Positions 9,124-17,819 of a stretch of DNA of 64,000 bases are shown piece after piece. The position numbers were made by a program, and so were the translations under genes. Numbering within the stretch: position 1 is the first letter of the stretch; the number at the start of each line of letters is the position of its first letter. Below the pieces are notes generated by a model. It saw only the letters and a program-made list of their open reading frames with translations. It ran no database searches and had not been told where the DNA came from. This stretch comes from Gracilibacillus suaedae (lineage in GTDB: Bacteria > Bacillota > Bacilli > Bacillales > Amphibacillaceae), in assembly GCF_017599345.1 (NCBI RefSeq), contig NZ_JAGFVL010000060.1, forward strand, positions 62,001 through 126,000, given 5' to 3'.

Positions 9124-9133
9124 CAAGCTAAAA

Positions 9134-9763
9134 TTAAGCATTTGGCCATTGATCAAACAGCAACACTCTCGCTGGCGCTGCTTCGGTTCCAACTAATTTT
9201 AAAGGTGCTGCTACCATAAAATACTCCCCAGGTTCAATATCTTTTAATCGCAGACCCTCCACTATAATGATGTCATCACGAAACAATTTTCGATGAGTGG
9301 GATTACCGTCTTGGCTTCGCTCAATTCCTAATGTATCAATACCGATACCTTCAATTTCTTTTTCCACTAAGTAATCTGCACCATCTTCTTTTAAATATAT
9401 AAAGTTAAAGTCAAAATGCTCACTAGAATAATAGGAATTTTTCGTTTTACATAAAAGGAAATCACCCTGTTCAATCGTATGCGCTTCCAAATCTGATCGA
9501 GTAATCCCATCTTTACTGTCTTCCAAATCGAGCACTTTCACTTTTCGTACAAGTCGTTCTAATTGGATCGTTTCAAAGGTATCGGCATTATTAATCATGT
9601 GTAATGGTGCATCGATATGGGTGCCAGTGTGCAATCCAAGTGTAGCGGTAGTTGCGGTAACATGACCACTTGTTTGTCTATCGAAAACGGGTTTATTACT
9701 TTCTATATCCTCCCAGACTTGCATGTTAGGGTAGACATCCATCGAGATATCATAAAATTTCAT
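9134..9763 (-). CDS. Cyclase family protein (kynurenine formamidase-like)
   Basis: A 209-residue metal-dependent hydrolase of the cyclase/arylformamidase (KynB-like) family. The signature HTGTHIDAP (residues about 45-53) provides the metal-binding histidines and aspartate; IGIDTLGIE and LFRDDIIIVEGL are also family-typical. Members open amide or ester rings such as N-formylkynurenine, but no tryptophan-degradation genes are nearby, so the substrate is open. A GGAGGG site precedes the ATG at 9763. A terminator separates it from zwf upstream, though read-through is possible. Confidence 0.85.
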   Translation of the reverse strand: MKFYDISMDVYPNMQVWEDIESNKPVFDRQTSGHVTATTATLGLHTGTHIDAPLHMINNADTFETIQLERLVRKVKVLDLEDSKDGITRSDLEAHTIEQGDFLLCKTKNSYYSSEHFDFNFIYLKEDGADYLVEKEIEGIGIDTLGIERSQDGNPTHRKLFRDDIIIVEGLRLKDIEPGEYFMVAAPLKLVGTEAAPARVLLFDQWPNA

Positions 9764-9787
9764 CTAAATCCCTCCTCATTGATATGA

Positions 9788-9826
9788 AAAAGCAATCAAC
9801 CAACGTTGCATTGATTGATTGCTTTG
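9788..9826 (-). terminator. Intrinsic terminator of zwf
   Basis: The arms AAGCAATCAA (9790-9799) and TTGATTGCTT (9815-9824) give a hairpin followed by TTTTTC on the minus strand, just after the zwf stop codon. Confidence 0.85.
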
Positions 9827-9831
9827 AATTT

Positions 9832-11313
9832 TTATTCAGACTTAACGTCCCACCATTCGAAACCATCTTTATTTAATAGAAGGTCTGCTTCTTCTGGGCC
9901 ATTTGATCCTGATGTATAATTAGGGAAGTCTGCTTTTTTCTTCGACCATGCGCTTGCTATTACATCAACAAACTGCCATGATAATGCAACCTCATCCCAG
10001 TGGGTAAAGTTAGTAGAATCACCGCGCATACAGTCATGTAATAACGTCTCATAAGCTTCCGGTGTATTCATTTTATCTTCTGAGTTATTATCATAGCTTA
10101 ATGTGATTGGTGTAGAAGACGCATTATAGTCGCCTTTCTTCGCATTAACATGTAACGTAATCCCTTCATCAGGCTGTACATGAATCACTAAAAGGTTTGA
10201 TTTGGTTTCATGTTCTTTATCATAGTATAGGTTCATTGGTAAATCTTTAAATTCTACTACGATTTCCGTTGATTTACGTTTCATCCGTTTTCCTGTGCGA
10301 ATGTAGAATGGAACCCCTGCCCAACGGAAGTTATCGATCATTAATTTCGCTGCAACAAAAGTATCGGTATTAGACTCAGGATCTACACCGTTACCTTCAC
10401 GGTATGCCGGTAATTCCTCGCCATTTACAATCCCTTTGTCATATTGACCGCGAACAAAGTAATCATCCACTTCGTTTTCATTTAACTTACGTAAAGCACG
10501 TAATACTTTTACTTTTTCGCCGCGAATTTCTTCAGGTGTTAATTTAATTGGTGGATCCATTGCAATCAGCGCAAGCATTTGCAACATATGGTTTTGCACC
10601 ATATCTTTTAATGCGCCTGCACCATCATAATAACGTCCACGCTCTTCTACACCTAGAACTTCACTTGATGTGATTTGGATATTAGAAATATACTGATTAT
10701 TCCATAATGGTTCAAATAAGGCATTGGCAAAACGGATCACTTCGATATTTTGGACCATTTCTTTACCAAGGTAATGGTCAATACGGTAAATTTGATCCTC
10801 TGTAAATGCTTCACGAATTTGGTCATTTAGCTCTTTTGCTGATTGATAATCATGACCAAACGGTTTTTCGATAACAAGACGAGTCCATCCTTGTGTTGTT
10901 GTTAAACCTTCTGACTTAAGGTTCGCTGCAAGTGTTCCGAAGAAATTAGGCGCCATAGAGAAATAGAATAGGCGATTACCATTTGTTTCATGCTTAGCAT
11001 CTAATTCGTTAATTAATGCTTCCAATTCTTGATAATGTTCAAGGTCTTGGATATCAAATGGATTGTAGTGGAAGTGACTTGCGAATTCATCTTTGTCAAT
11101 ATGAGGATCATCAAAATTATCGATTGATTCTTTTACTTTGTCACGGAATACGTCATTTGTCCATGGACGTCTTGCAACACCAATTACGGCAAAGTTATCG
11201 GATAACTTTCCATTTCGGTAAAGTCTGTAAATGGAAGGATAAAGTTTTCTGTTTGCTAGATCCCCTGTTGCACCAAAAATCACAATTACTGCTTTTGGGT
11301 TATTCGTTGTCAT
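9832..11313 (-). CDS. zwf: Glucose-6-phosphate 1-dehydrogenase
   Basis: A 493-residue enzyme opening the oxidative pentose phosphate pathway, converting glucose 6-phosphate and NADP+ to 6-phosphogluconolactone and NADPH. The N-terminal FGATGDLANRKLYPS binds the dinucleotide, EKPFG is the linker motif, and RIDHYLGKE near residue 178 carries the catalytic histidine and substrate lysine. Length is normal. It is monocistronic, with a terminator at 9788-9826 and a leader holding two inverted repeats (11349-11380 and 11418-11459). gnd encodes the downstream oxidative step. Confidence 0.97.
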   Translation of the reverse strand: MTTNNPKAVIVIFGATGDLANRKLYPSIYRLYRNGKLSDNFAVIGVARRPWTNDVFRDKVKESIDNFDDPHIDKDEFASHFHYNPFDIQDLEHYQELEALINELDAKHETNGNRLFYFSMAPNFFGTLAANLKSEGLTTTQGWTRLVIEKPFGHDYQSAKELNDQIREAFTEDQIYRIDHYLGKEMVQNIEVIRFANALFEPLWNNQYISNIQITSSEVLGVEERGRYYDGAGALKDMVQNHMLQMLALIAMDPPIKLTPEEIRGEKVKVLRALRKLNENEVDDYFVRGQYDKGIVNGEELPAYREGNGVDPESNTDTFVAAKLMIDNFRWAGVPFYIRTGKRMKRKSTEIVVEFKDLPMNLYYDKEHETKSNLLVIHVQPDEGITLHVNAKKGDYNASSTPITLSYDNNSEDKMNTPEAYETLLHDCMRGDSTNFTHWDEVALSWQFVDVIASAWSKKKADFPNYTSGSNGPEEADLLLNKDGFEWWDVKSE

Positions 11314-11348
11314 TAACTTTAACTACCTTTCTACTTGTTTATTTACGA

Positions 11349-11380
11349 GTTAAGCGCATATGTGTCACGATATGCTTAAC
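11349..11380. promoter_or_regulatory. Inverted repeat in the zwf leader
   Basis: GTTAAGCGCATAT (11349-11361) and ATATGCTTAAC (11370-11380) are inverted copies apart from a two-base insertion. It lies 36-67 bases upstream of the zwf start codon and could be an operator or an mRNA hairpin. Confidence 0.5.
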
Positions 11381-11417
11381 TATGTAATTCACTAAAGTAA
11401 CAGCATACTTAAATATT

Positions 11418-11459
11418 TTATCATGTTAAATACTTCTGTTAAATTATTTAACATGATAA
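11418..11459. promoter_or_regulatory. Perfect 14-bp inverted repeat between zwf and the yutF-like gene
   Basis: TTATCATGTTAAAT (11418-11431) and ATTTAACATGATAA (11446-11459) are perfect inverted copies with a 14-base spacer. One arm overlaps a possible zwf -35 (TTTAAC, with TATGCT 17 bases on). The length and symmetry fit an operator for a dimeric regulator in this divergent promoter region; the regulator is unknown. Confidence 0.6.
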
Positions 11460-11565
11460 CATACAAATAACTGCTAAGTCTTTATTGTCATAAATATATA
11501 CTATCATGTATTGTGAAAATGACAAATGAAATACATGGAATTTTCAAAAAATTCAGGAGGATATC

Positions 11566-12336
11566 ATGCAAAAATATAAAGGATTTTTAATCGATCTTGA
11601 TGGGACAGTCTATAAAGGAACAGAAAAAATAATCGAAGCGATTGATTTTGTTAAGGAGCTAGACCATAGAGGTTTACCATATCTTTTTTTAACGAATAAT
11701 TCGACGAAACATCCGAGTGATGTATCGGAAAAATTAGTGAATATGGGAGTGCCGAGTACGACAGAGCACGTTTTTACAACGAGTATGGCAACCGCAAGCT
11801 ATCTAAAAGATCAAAAAGCAGATACGAAGGTCTATCCAATTGGTGAAGAAGGACTACATATGGCCCTAGAAGAGTGTGGCTTGGAAATCGTTGAGGAAGG
11901 GGCAGATTTTGTTGTAATGGGATTGGACCGCACAATTAATTATGAGAAATTAGCTAAAGGTGCGCTTAATATCCGTGCAGGTGCAAAATTTGTAGCAACA
12001 AATGGTGATGTAGCACTGCCAACAGAACGAGGATTTTTACCTGGTGCTGGTTCATTAATTTCTGTATTATCGGTGACGACAGGTGTCGAGCCTAAATTTA
12101 TTGGGAAACCAGAGTCGATTATTGTTGACCAGGCGCTTGAAGTTTTGGGTACTGCAAAAGATGAGACCTTAATGGTTGGCGATAATTATGCGACAGATAT
12201 TCTGGCAGGGATTAACGCAGGGATTGATTCGTTGCTAGTACATACCGGTGTAACTACAAAAGAAGATCTCAAATCAATTGAAAAACAGCCAACATTTACT
12301 ATTGATAGCTTAGCAGAATGGACGTTTGATGAATAA
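11566..12336 (+). CDS. yutF: HAD-IIA family phosphatase, YutF/NagD-like
   Basis: A 256-residue HAD hydrolase of the NagD branch (TIGR01457). Motif I is FLIDLDGTVY (residues 8-17), motif II is FLTNNSTKHP, the motif III lysine is in FIGKPES, and motif IV is LMVGDNYATDILAGINAG. Family members dephosphorylate small phosphoesters such as nucleoside monophosphates or glycerol phosphate. It is monocistronic with AGGAGG before the ATG. Its bidirectional terminator is shared with the convergent EamA gene. The symbol follows the B. subtilis counterpart. Confidence 0.85.
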   Translation: MQKYKGFLIDLDGTVYKGTEKIIEAIDFVKELDHRGLPYLFLTNNSTKHPSDVSEKLVNMGVPSTTEHVFTTSMATASYLKDQKADTKVYPIGEEGLHMALEECGLEIVEEGADFVVMGLDRTINYEKLAKGALNIRAGAKFVATNGDVALPTERGFLPGAGSLISVLSVTTGVEPKFIGKPESIIVDQALEVLGTAKDETLMVGDNYATDILAGINAGIDSLLVHTGVTTKEDLKSIEKQPTFTIDSLAEWTFDE

Positions 12337-12422
12337 AAATGAGACTGGGATTTTAACCCATCCTTGTGTTACATGAAGCTTCGAGTGAGAGGCTAACAGA
12401 TATTTAGCACCGTGATAAAAAG

Positions 12423-12454
12423 AATGAGCCGTTGTAGCGACGGCTCATTTGTTT
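12423..12454. terminator. Bidirectional terminator between convergent genes
   Basis: AATGAGCCGT (12423-12432) pairs with ACGGCTCATT (12440-12449), followed by TGTTTTC. The TGA stop of the EamA gene falls inside the stem. A fragment of the dispersed repeat (GCACCGTGATAA) sits just before it at about 12406-12418. Confidence 0.85.
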
Positions 12455-13326
12455 TCTTTCACTCGATTTGTGATTAGGACTCCAAAGATAACGAATAACG
12501 CTCCGATAAGTTGAATCCAGGTAAGCTGTTCCCCTAAAAAGATCACGGCACCGATCATCGTAAAGACAGGGATGAGATTAAGAAAGACAGCTGCTCGTGA
12601 TGGTCCGATTGCTGCAATCCCTTTGTTATAAGCAATCAATGCCACAAGTGAAGGAAATATCCCCAAATAGAAGAGACCAGAGATAACCTCCCACGACCAG
12701 TTGATTGTTTGGATTTGATCGATTTCGATTGTCATTAATGGGAAGAACATGATAATAGCGACAACTGTCATAACAAGTAGAGCACCATAAGTAGGGAATT
12801 TCCAGGTATGTTGTTTGATAAAGATGGAATAAAACGCCCACGTAATCATGGCAAGAATCATAATCAGATCCCCACTATTAAATTGTAAACTCATAATAAC
12901 TTCTAATGAACCTTTGGTAATCACAAAAAAGACACCAAATAAGGAAATCAATACGCCAATCAATTGCTTTTGTGAGAAACGTTCATTAAATAGTAAAAAG
13001 GTAAGAATTAAAGTGAAAATGGGGGCGGTTGCCTCGACAATCCCAGCATTGATTGATGTAGTATAGTTTAATGCTAAATATATGAAAATATTAAATAATA
13101 CAAGTCCTGTAGCAGATAATGCGAGAATCGCTTTCCATTCCTTTTTCCATAATTCCTTATTATTTTTCCACTCCCGATAACCAAACGGGAAAATAATTAC
13201 CAATGCAATAAGATAGCGGAACAAAGACAATGTAATCGGAGGTATTTCCTGTGCAACAGGCTTCCCGACAATTAGATTACCTGCATAAAAAATCGCTGCT
13301 AATATTAAAAGAAGATAAGCCTTCAT
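12445..13326 (-). CDS. DMT superfamily transporter (EamA)
   Basis: A 293-residue membrane protein with ten predicted helices in two EamA repeats (residues about 3-135 and 150-285). The first repeat opens YLLLILAAIFYAGNLIVGKP, and the second carries the family-typical PSRAAVFLNLIPVFTMIGAV. EamA transporters export metabolites or amino acids; the substrate cannot be predicted. The ATG at 13326 follows GGAGGTG. It is monocistronic and converges on the yutF-like gene. Confidence 0.85.
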   Translation of the reverse strand: MKAYLLLILAAIFYAGNLIVGKPVAQEIPPITLSLFRYLIALVIIFPFGYREWKNNKELWKKEWKAILALSATGLVLFNIFIYLALNYTTSINAGIVEATAPIFTLILTFLLFNERFSQKQLIGVLISLFGVFFVITKGSLEVIMSLQFNSGDLIMILAMITWAFYSIFIKQHTWKFPTYGALLVMTVVAIIMFFPLMTIEIDQIQTINWSWEVISGLFYLGIFPSLVALIAYNKGIAAIGPSRAAVFLNLIPVFTMIGAVIFLGEQLTWIQLIGALFVIFGVLITNRVKENK

Positions 13327-13714
13327 GTTTTCACCTCCAACAGAAGGAGCATAACATTTTTTGATAGGAGAAGGAAGGGAGTTCCTAATATCATTGGAAT
13401 ACCGCCGATAAATATCATAAGTTGGAGTTAGGCAATAATGTACTATTTCGGCAAAAATGTCTTATTGATGGAGAAAATAACATGTGCTAAATTCAAAATA
13501 ATACCTTATAGAAAGTAGGTGAATTGATAAGAATTTAAAATCGTACTCTATGTCCTCTTTTTGCTAATCTTAAACACTACCTCAACAATTCTGAAAAAAC
13601 TTCTACTGACTTATTGTTTGTAAGTAGTATCGTTACTTATTGAATGAAACAGTTGAAAATTAACTTCTATAATTTTGTGACATATTAGAAAATTAAATAA
13701 AGGAGCTGTTAACA
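13327..13714. other. Intergenic stretch between divergent genes
   Basis: This AT-rich gap of about 390 bases must hold the promoters of the EamA gene and the secreted beta-helix gene. I see no convincing ORF with a ribosome binding site, no repeat copy, and no hairpin that stands out. Confidence 0.4.
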
Positions 13715-15331
13715 TTGAAATTTTGTAAAATGATAAGTTTTTTGGTGTTAATAAGCATATTGTCAATCGGATTTGTTAACATTAGTGTTCACGCGGAAAC
13801 TGTAAACGCAACTGATTTTGGTGTAACGCCAGGGGATAATTCATCTCAAACAGAAGCACTTCACGACGCTATGCGCTATTTCTATGACCAAGGTGAAGAA
13901 GGAACCGTTTATATTCCGGCTGGTACCTATTATGTAGATGAAGCACTTCGTTTCCATGCGGGAGTTAACTTGGTTGGTGATGGAAGAGGACAAACTATCA
14001 TTAAAAAAATGGGTACCCGTGCTAATTATGTAGTAGGAAATCCTATTCTACATTCCAATTCCGTTAACTTAAATGTAACCGTTTCAGATATAACATTTGA
14101 TGCTGACAGAGCGAATCGATCTTCGCAGGGACTAAGTCAAGTAGGTGGAATGAATATTGATGCAGAGGTTAGTAATTTAAGATTAGACGGGATCGAAATT
14201 AAAGATGCTACAAATGGTGCCATATTAAGAAGAATGAGAGATTCTGTTATTACGAATAGTGTGTTTGACCAAACAAGTGGTCACTCGATTGCAACAGGAG
14301 ATGAAAACTATCCGGTTGGTGAATTTACTAATGTAGAAATCACTAACAACTTAATCACGAATTCAACGGGTGGGAGTGGAATTAATTTATCACGTGCTAC
14401 TTATACAACTGTTAGAAGCAACCAAGTAATAAATACCCAACAACAGCAAGATAGCTATGGCGGGATTAGGATACCTAATGGTGGGGCATACAATATAGTA
14501 GAAGATAACGTGATTCAAAGTTATCCAAGAGGAATTTTTGTTTTAACAGGTGCGAATAATAATACAATAACTGGAAACACGGTTATTGATTCAAGAATTC
14601 ATGGCATTTTAATTCAGGCTAATGACAATACCTTTACTAATAATACGATTGTCCAAAATAACACGTCACTAAATCCTGAATCAATGATACGCCTTGCTCC
14701 TGGAAGTAGTAATACGATCTCAGATAATTTGATGTCAACCCATTCAGGTTACAACAATCCAGGAATTCGCCTTACAGGTGATTCTGATTATAACGAAATC
14801 ACTAACAATAAGATAGATACAGATGGCGCGTTAGTAAGCAATGAGGCTGGGAGTAACAATACGATTTCAGGAAATAGCAAATTTAATTCAGAATCCTTTG
14901 ATTCTAATTCTTCTTATCAAATAGTAAATAGAAATAGTGGGAAGCTTTTAGAAGTGACTAATGCAAGTACAAGTGATGGAGCAAATATTCAACAATGGAG
15001 TGCAAATGGTTGTTCGTGCCAGAATTGGTCAATTGCTCGGAATGGTGATGGGTATTACAATATTATAAATCAAAATAGTGGGAAGGCGCTAGACGTCTAT
15101 GATTTCTCAACTGCTAACGGAGCAAACATAGTACAGTGGTCGAACTTAAATGGGATAAATCAACAATGGTCAATTATTCAAAATCGTGATGGCTACTTAA
15201 GATTTATTAATCGTAATAGTGGGAAAGCACTTGAAGTAGAAGCAAAGTCAAGTGAAGATGGAGGGAACGTGATCCAGTGGAGTGATAATAAAGGTGCTAA
15301 TCAGCAATGGAATATTGAACAGGTAAACTAG
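13715..15331 (+). CDS. Secreted right-handed beta-helix protein with C-terminal ricin-type lectin domain
   Basis: A 538-residue secreted protein. Residues 1-27 form a signal peptide ending VHA. The next 370 or so residues resemble pectate-lyase-like parallel beta-helices: DFGVTPGDNSSQTEAL, IPAGTYYVDEAL, then many NTITGN/NEITNN coils. Residues about 405-538 form a ricin B-type beta-trefoil with three repeats, each containing NRNSGK(A/L)LEV or a close variant and ending QQW/QNW. This suggests a polysaccharide-acting enzyme with a carbohydrate-binding module. The start is TTG at 13715, set by AAAGGAG nine bases upstream. The substrate is unknown. Confidence 0.8.
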   Translation: MKFCKMISFLVLISILSIGFVNISVHAETVNATDFGVTPGDNSSQTEALHDAMRYFYDQGEEGTVYIPAGTYYVDEALRFHAGVNLVGDGRGQTIIKKMGTRANYVVGNPILHSNSVNLNVTVSDITFDADRANRSSQGLSQVGGMNIDAEVSNLRLDGIEIKDATNGAILRRMRDSVITNSVFDQTSGHSIATGDENYPVGEFTNVEITNNLITNSTGGSGINLSRATYTTVRSNQVINTQQQQDSYGGIRIPNGGAYNIVEDNVIQSYPRGIFVLTGANNNTITGNTVIDSRIHGILIQANDNTFTNNTIVQNNTSLNPESMIRLAPGSSNTISDNLMSTHSGYNNPGIRLTGDSDYNEITNNKIDTDGALVSNEAGSNNTISGNSKFNSESFDSNSSYQIVNRNSGKLLEVTNASTSDGANIQQWSANGCSCQNWSIARNGDGYYNIINQNSGKALDVYDFSTANGANIVQWSNLNGINQQWSIIQNRDGYLRFINRNSGKALEVEAKSSEDGGNVIQWSDNKGANQQWNIEQVN

Positions 15332-15339
15332 TAAACAGA

Positions 15340-15382
15340 AAATAGCTAATCACTAATCTCAAAAGTGGTTAGCTATTTTGTA
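15340..15382 (+). terminator. Intrinsic terminator of the beta-helix gene
   Basis: AAATAGCTAATCAC (15340-15353) pairs with GTGGTTAGCTATTT (15365-15378), followed by a T-containing tail. Confidence 0.85.
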
Positions 15383-15515
15383 TATTTTAGTAATTGTAAA
15401 AATGAAAAAAGAAGGGGAGAAAGAATTTAGTAAGGTGCAAATCACTCGATGTTTAAGGGAGGTGAATAGTAAATATGATGTTATAATAAATGGAATAGCT
15501 AACCCAAAGGAGTTT

Positions 15516-15971
15516 ATGATGAAAGTTAAATATGTTCAAAGTTTAGTTTATATATTATTGTTCGTATTGATTTTACTAACGGGTTGTAACAAGGATTTAA
15601 CAGATGATTTACTAAAGTCTGATTATGGTGAAATAATTGAACAAGACAATTATGAAATGAAACTAGATAAAAATAAATATTCAAAAAAAGTGGACCAGAT
15701 AACACTAGAGATAACGAACAATAGTGCTTCTAATTTAAATTTCGGTCTTATATATTATATGGAAAGATACATAGACGGCTCCTGGTATCAAATGCCGTTT
15801 AAAGATGATACAGAAATTCAAACGATCGGCATTATGGTAAAACCAAATGAATCATATACCCAAACCATTGCCACTAATCATTTAAAACATAATCTTTCTC
15901 CCGGAAAATATCGAGTAGTAAAACCAATAAGCGAGGAAATAACTTTAGCAACAGAATTTGAAATCGAATAA
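15516..15971 (+). CDS. Lipoprotein with bacterial Ig-like domain
   Basis: A 151-residue lipoprotein. A hydrophobic leader runs into the lipobox LTGC, so the mature protein begins at that cysteine and is membrane-anchored. The mature part (YEMKLDKNKYSKKVDQITL, IDGSWYQMPFKDD, LSPGKYRVVK) resembles the Ig-like domain called Big_14 seen in many Bacillus lipoproteins; no enzyme motif is present. ATG codons at 15516 and 15519 follow AAAGGAG; the second has slightly better spacing. A longer in-frame extension exists upstream but would destroy the signal peptide. Confidence 0.75.
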   Translation: MMKVKYVQSLVYILLFVLILLTGCNKDLTDDLLKSDYGEIIEQDNYEMKLDKNKYSKKVDQITLEITNNSASNLNFGLIYYMERYIDGSWYQMPFKDDTEIQTIGIMVKPNESYTQTIATNHLKHNLSPGKYRVVKPISEEITLATEFEIE

Positions 15972-16030
15972 CTAAGAGAAATAATAGAAACGTATATTCT
16001 TTTTATGACGGAGGGGTTACAATTCAATTT

Positions 16031-16630
16031 TTGAAAATGATGATGTTCATTATATTGCTTGGGGTTTGTGCTAGTTGTTCTAACGATCAATCTGAGGTAC
16101 CTACTATTTCGGTGAATGCAGATTCGGAATATGAGAACACATTTACTGACTTAAATTTAGGGAATATATTCGATTTTAACTTTTATTTACCAGATGCAGA
16201 TCAGAGGAGTGTAACTCTTTGGGTAGAAAAATATGAAGATGGTGAAAAAGACGATAAACCGTTAATAGAATTATCCTACTATGACAGTCCAAATAAAGTG
16301 GAAGAAGGTAATGTAGGTTTCGGAATGATAGAGTCTGACACAGAAGATACAATAGCTCATCTTTATTCACCTGGAGCAAATGTACAGCGATCGATAATCT
16401 TGGGAGAAGAAAAAACTGGTACTACATGGGATTATGCCATTGGTGATGACGAAGTAGAGTTAAAGCTAGGAGAAATCAAACTGCTTGCTGGTTATAGAGA
16501 AACCAATAGAAATGCGCTCCACACAATGGATCTACAAGATGAAGAGGTAGTAAACAGAATGATAGAACAAAGTGATTTGGTATTATTATTAAAGGTAAAA
16601 GTAGAAGAATCTAGTGAAAGTGCCCGATAA
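16031..16630 (+). CDS. Putative lipoprotein of unknown function
   Basis: About 199 residues with a short hydrophobic leader and lipobox CASC (cysteine near residue 16), then an acidic beta-rich domain (LWVEKYEDGE, GTTWDYAIGDDEVELKLGEI). I do not recognise a family. The start is unclear: TTG at 16031 lies 16 bases from the GGAGGGG at 16010-16016, ATG follows at 16037, and an in-frame ATT at 16022 has ideal seven-base spacing. The last residues, SAR and the TAA, are supplied by the first unit of the 21-bp array. It probably shares a transcript with the preceding lipoprotein gene. Confidence 0.65.
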   Translation: MKMMMFIILLGVCASCSNDQSEVPTISVNADSEYENTFTDLNLGNIFDFNFYLPDADQRSVTLWVEKYEDGEKDDKPLIELSYYDSPNKVEEGNVGFGMIESDTEDTIAHLYSPGANVQRSIILGEEKTGTTWDYAIGDDEVELKLGEIKLLAGYRETNRNALHTMDLQDEEVVNRMIEQSDLVLLLKVKVEESSESAR

Positions 16631-16739
16631 ATTAAAAAAAGTGCCCGATATACTACGATAAGTGCCCGATATCATCAAAAAAGTGCCCGATAAAACATGG
16701 AAAGCGCCCGATATTATTAAAAAAGTGCCCGATAAAAAA
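16619..16739 (+). repeat. 21-bp-period array, GTGCCCGAT core, six units
   Basis: GTGCCCGAT (GCGCCCGAT in the fifth) begins at 16620, 16641, 16662, 16683, 16704 and 16725, exactly 21 bases apart. Core bases are nearly invariant; the remaining 11 or so are unrelated A/T-rich sequence. The first unit overlaps the end of the lipoprotein gene. The array lies between convergent genes. Confidence 0.95.
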
Positions 16740-16770
16740 CCAGTGAGTATGATCGCTCACTGGTTTTAAC
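16737..16770. terminator. Bidirectional terminator
   Basis: AAACCAGTGAG (16737-16747) pairs with CTCACTGGTTT (16756-16766), with A and T tracts on the two sides. It sits between the array and the convergent ABC permease gene. Confidence 0.85.
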
Positions 16771-16781
16771 CGTACACTGTT

Positions 16782-17819
16782 TTATTTTGATCTAATCTCC
16801 TGGCGCATAAACAATAAATAGGAAATCGCAAAACAGATCAATGTTGCGGCGATTAGTCCTGTTAGTTGTGGCCAAATTAACATTAAGCTTTGACTTAATG
16901 GCAATGGTCCGGCAATTGCTCCTGTTGTTTGTTCAACGGTTAATGGTCCAAGACTCCGAACTGACGGTGACAAAAGTGTTGTCGTTGATTCCGTGAACAG
17001 GTAGTTTGGTGAAAGCCTCATTAGATTAAGGACTATACCCTGTCTGCTAATAGCATCAGCCGTGCTTGCGATGCTTTCGGGATTTAAAATCGACTTCGAT
17101 AACAATTCCACAATCATCTGATAAAAAATGTTAAAGAAAATCCAGATAGCAATCGCTGCTAATGCAGAAGTTGCTGGTTGTTTAAAGCGAACCGAAAAAA
17201 GAATTCCTAGATTTAGCCAAAAGGCAATATAGGCAATACATAAAACAAGAAAGCAAAGAATCCGCAAAAATTCCTCGCCAGTCGGAGGAATGCCAAGGAT
17301 CAAGATCCCAAGTGCCATTACCATAAATCCTAACGCGACAAAAAGTACCGTATTTATCAATAAGGCTGCTGTAAACTTTGCATTTAGTACATAGTCACGA
17401 GGGATAGGCTGTGAAATAAGCCGGCTCAATGTTCCTTTGTTACGTTCAGAATTAATCGCATCAAAGCCAAGTGCAATCCCTAGAAGTGGACCTAAAAAAG
17501 AAACAAAGGTAATAAAAGATGGTAACGTACCATCAGAAATCGTAAATAATTTTAAGAAAAGAAAGGAGCTTTTGGCGATTTCTTTGGCATCCTCATTGGT
17601 ATCTATTGCATCCTGAATCGAAGTAATTGCAGTATAGAGAGAACCAACACAAGTCAGCACAATTAAAGCTAGCATAATGATGATACGCCAGCTAGTAATA
17701 TAATCGGTAAACTCCTTACGAACAAGTGCTTTAAATGCTTGGAGATTGTCATTATTGTTTGACCGCATATCTAAGCTTATGTCAGGTATCCACTTTTTAA
17801 GCGCTTGAAGCTTTACCAT
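16782..17819 (-). CDS. ABC transporter permease (ABC-2 type)
   Basis: A 345-residue integral membrane protein with about six helices. An N-terminal cytoplasmic segment leads to KEFTDYITSWRIIIMLALIV, followed by a large external loop, then FDAINSERNKGTLSRLISQP, the cytoplasmic sequence typical of ABC-2 permeases. It is the last gene of the NEW3-ATPase-permease operon. The ATG at 17819 follows GGGAG and overlaps the ATPase gene by 23 bases, which suggests translational coupling. The likely role is export, with the preceding ATPase; the substrate is unknown. Confidence 0.85.
   Translation of the reverse strand: MVKLQALKKWIPDISLDMRSNNNDNLQAFKALVRKEFTDYITSWRIIIMLALIVLTCVGSLYTAITSIQDAIDTNEDAKEIAKSSFLFLKLFTISDGTLPSFITFVSFLGPLLGIALGFDAINSERNKGTLSRLISQPIPRDYVLNAKFTAALLINTVLFVALGFMVMALGILILGIPPTGEEFLRILCFLVLCIAYIAFWLNLGILFSVRFKQPATSALAAIAIWIFFNIFYQMIVELLSKSILNPESIASTADAISRQGIVLNLMRLSPNYLFTESTTTLLSPSVRSLGPLTVEQTTGAIAGPLPLSQSLMLIWPQLTGLIAATLICFAISYLLFMRQEIRSK

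Noticed and set aside
11016-11387. 123-residue plus-strand ORF within zwf
   Set aside because: Antisense to the conserved N-terminal half of zwf and without a ribosome binding site.
16619-16739. CRISPR array
   Set aside because: A 9-base core and 11-base spacer are far too short, spacers are A/T-rich and no cas genes are present. The same holds for the arrays at 36989 and 46474.
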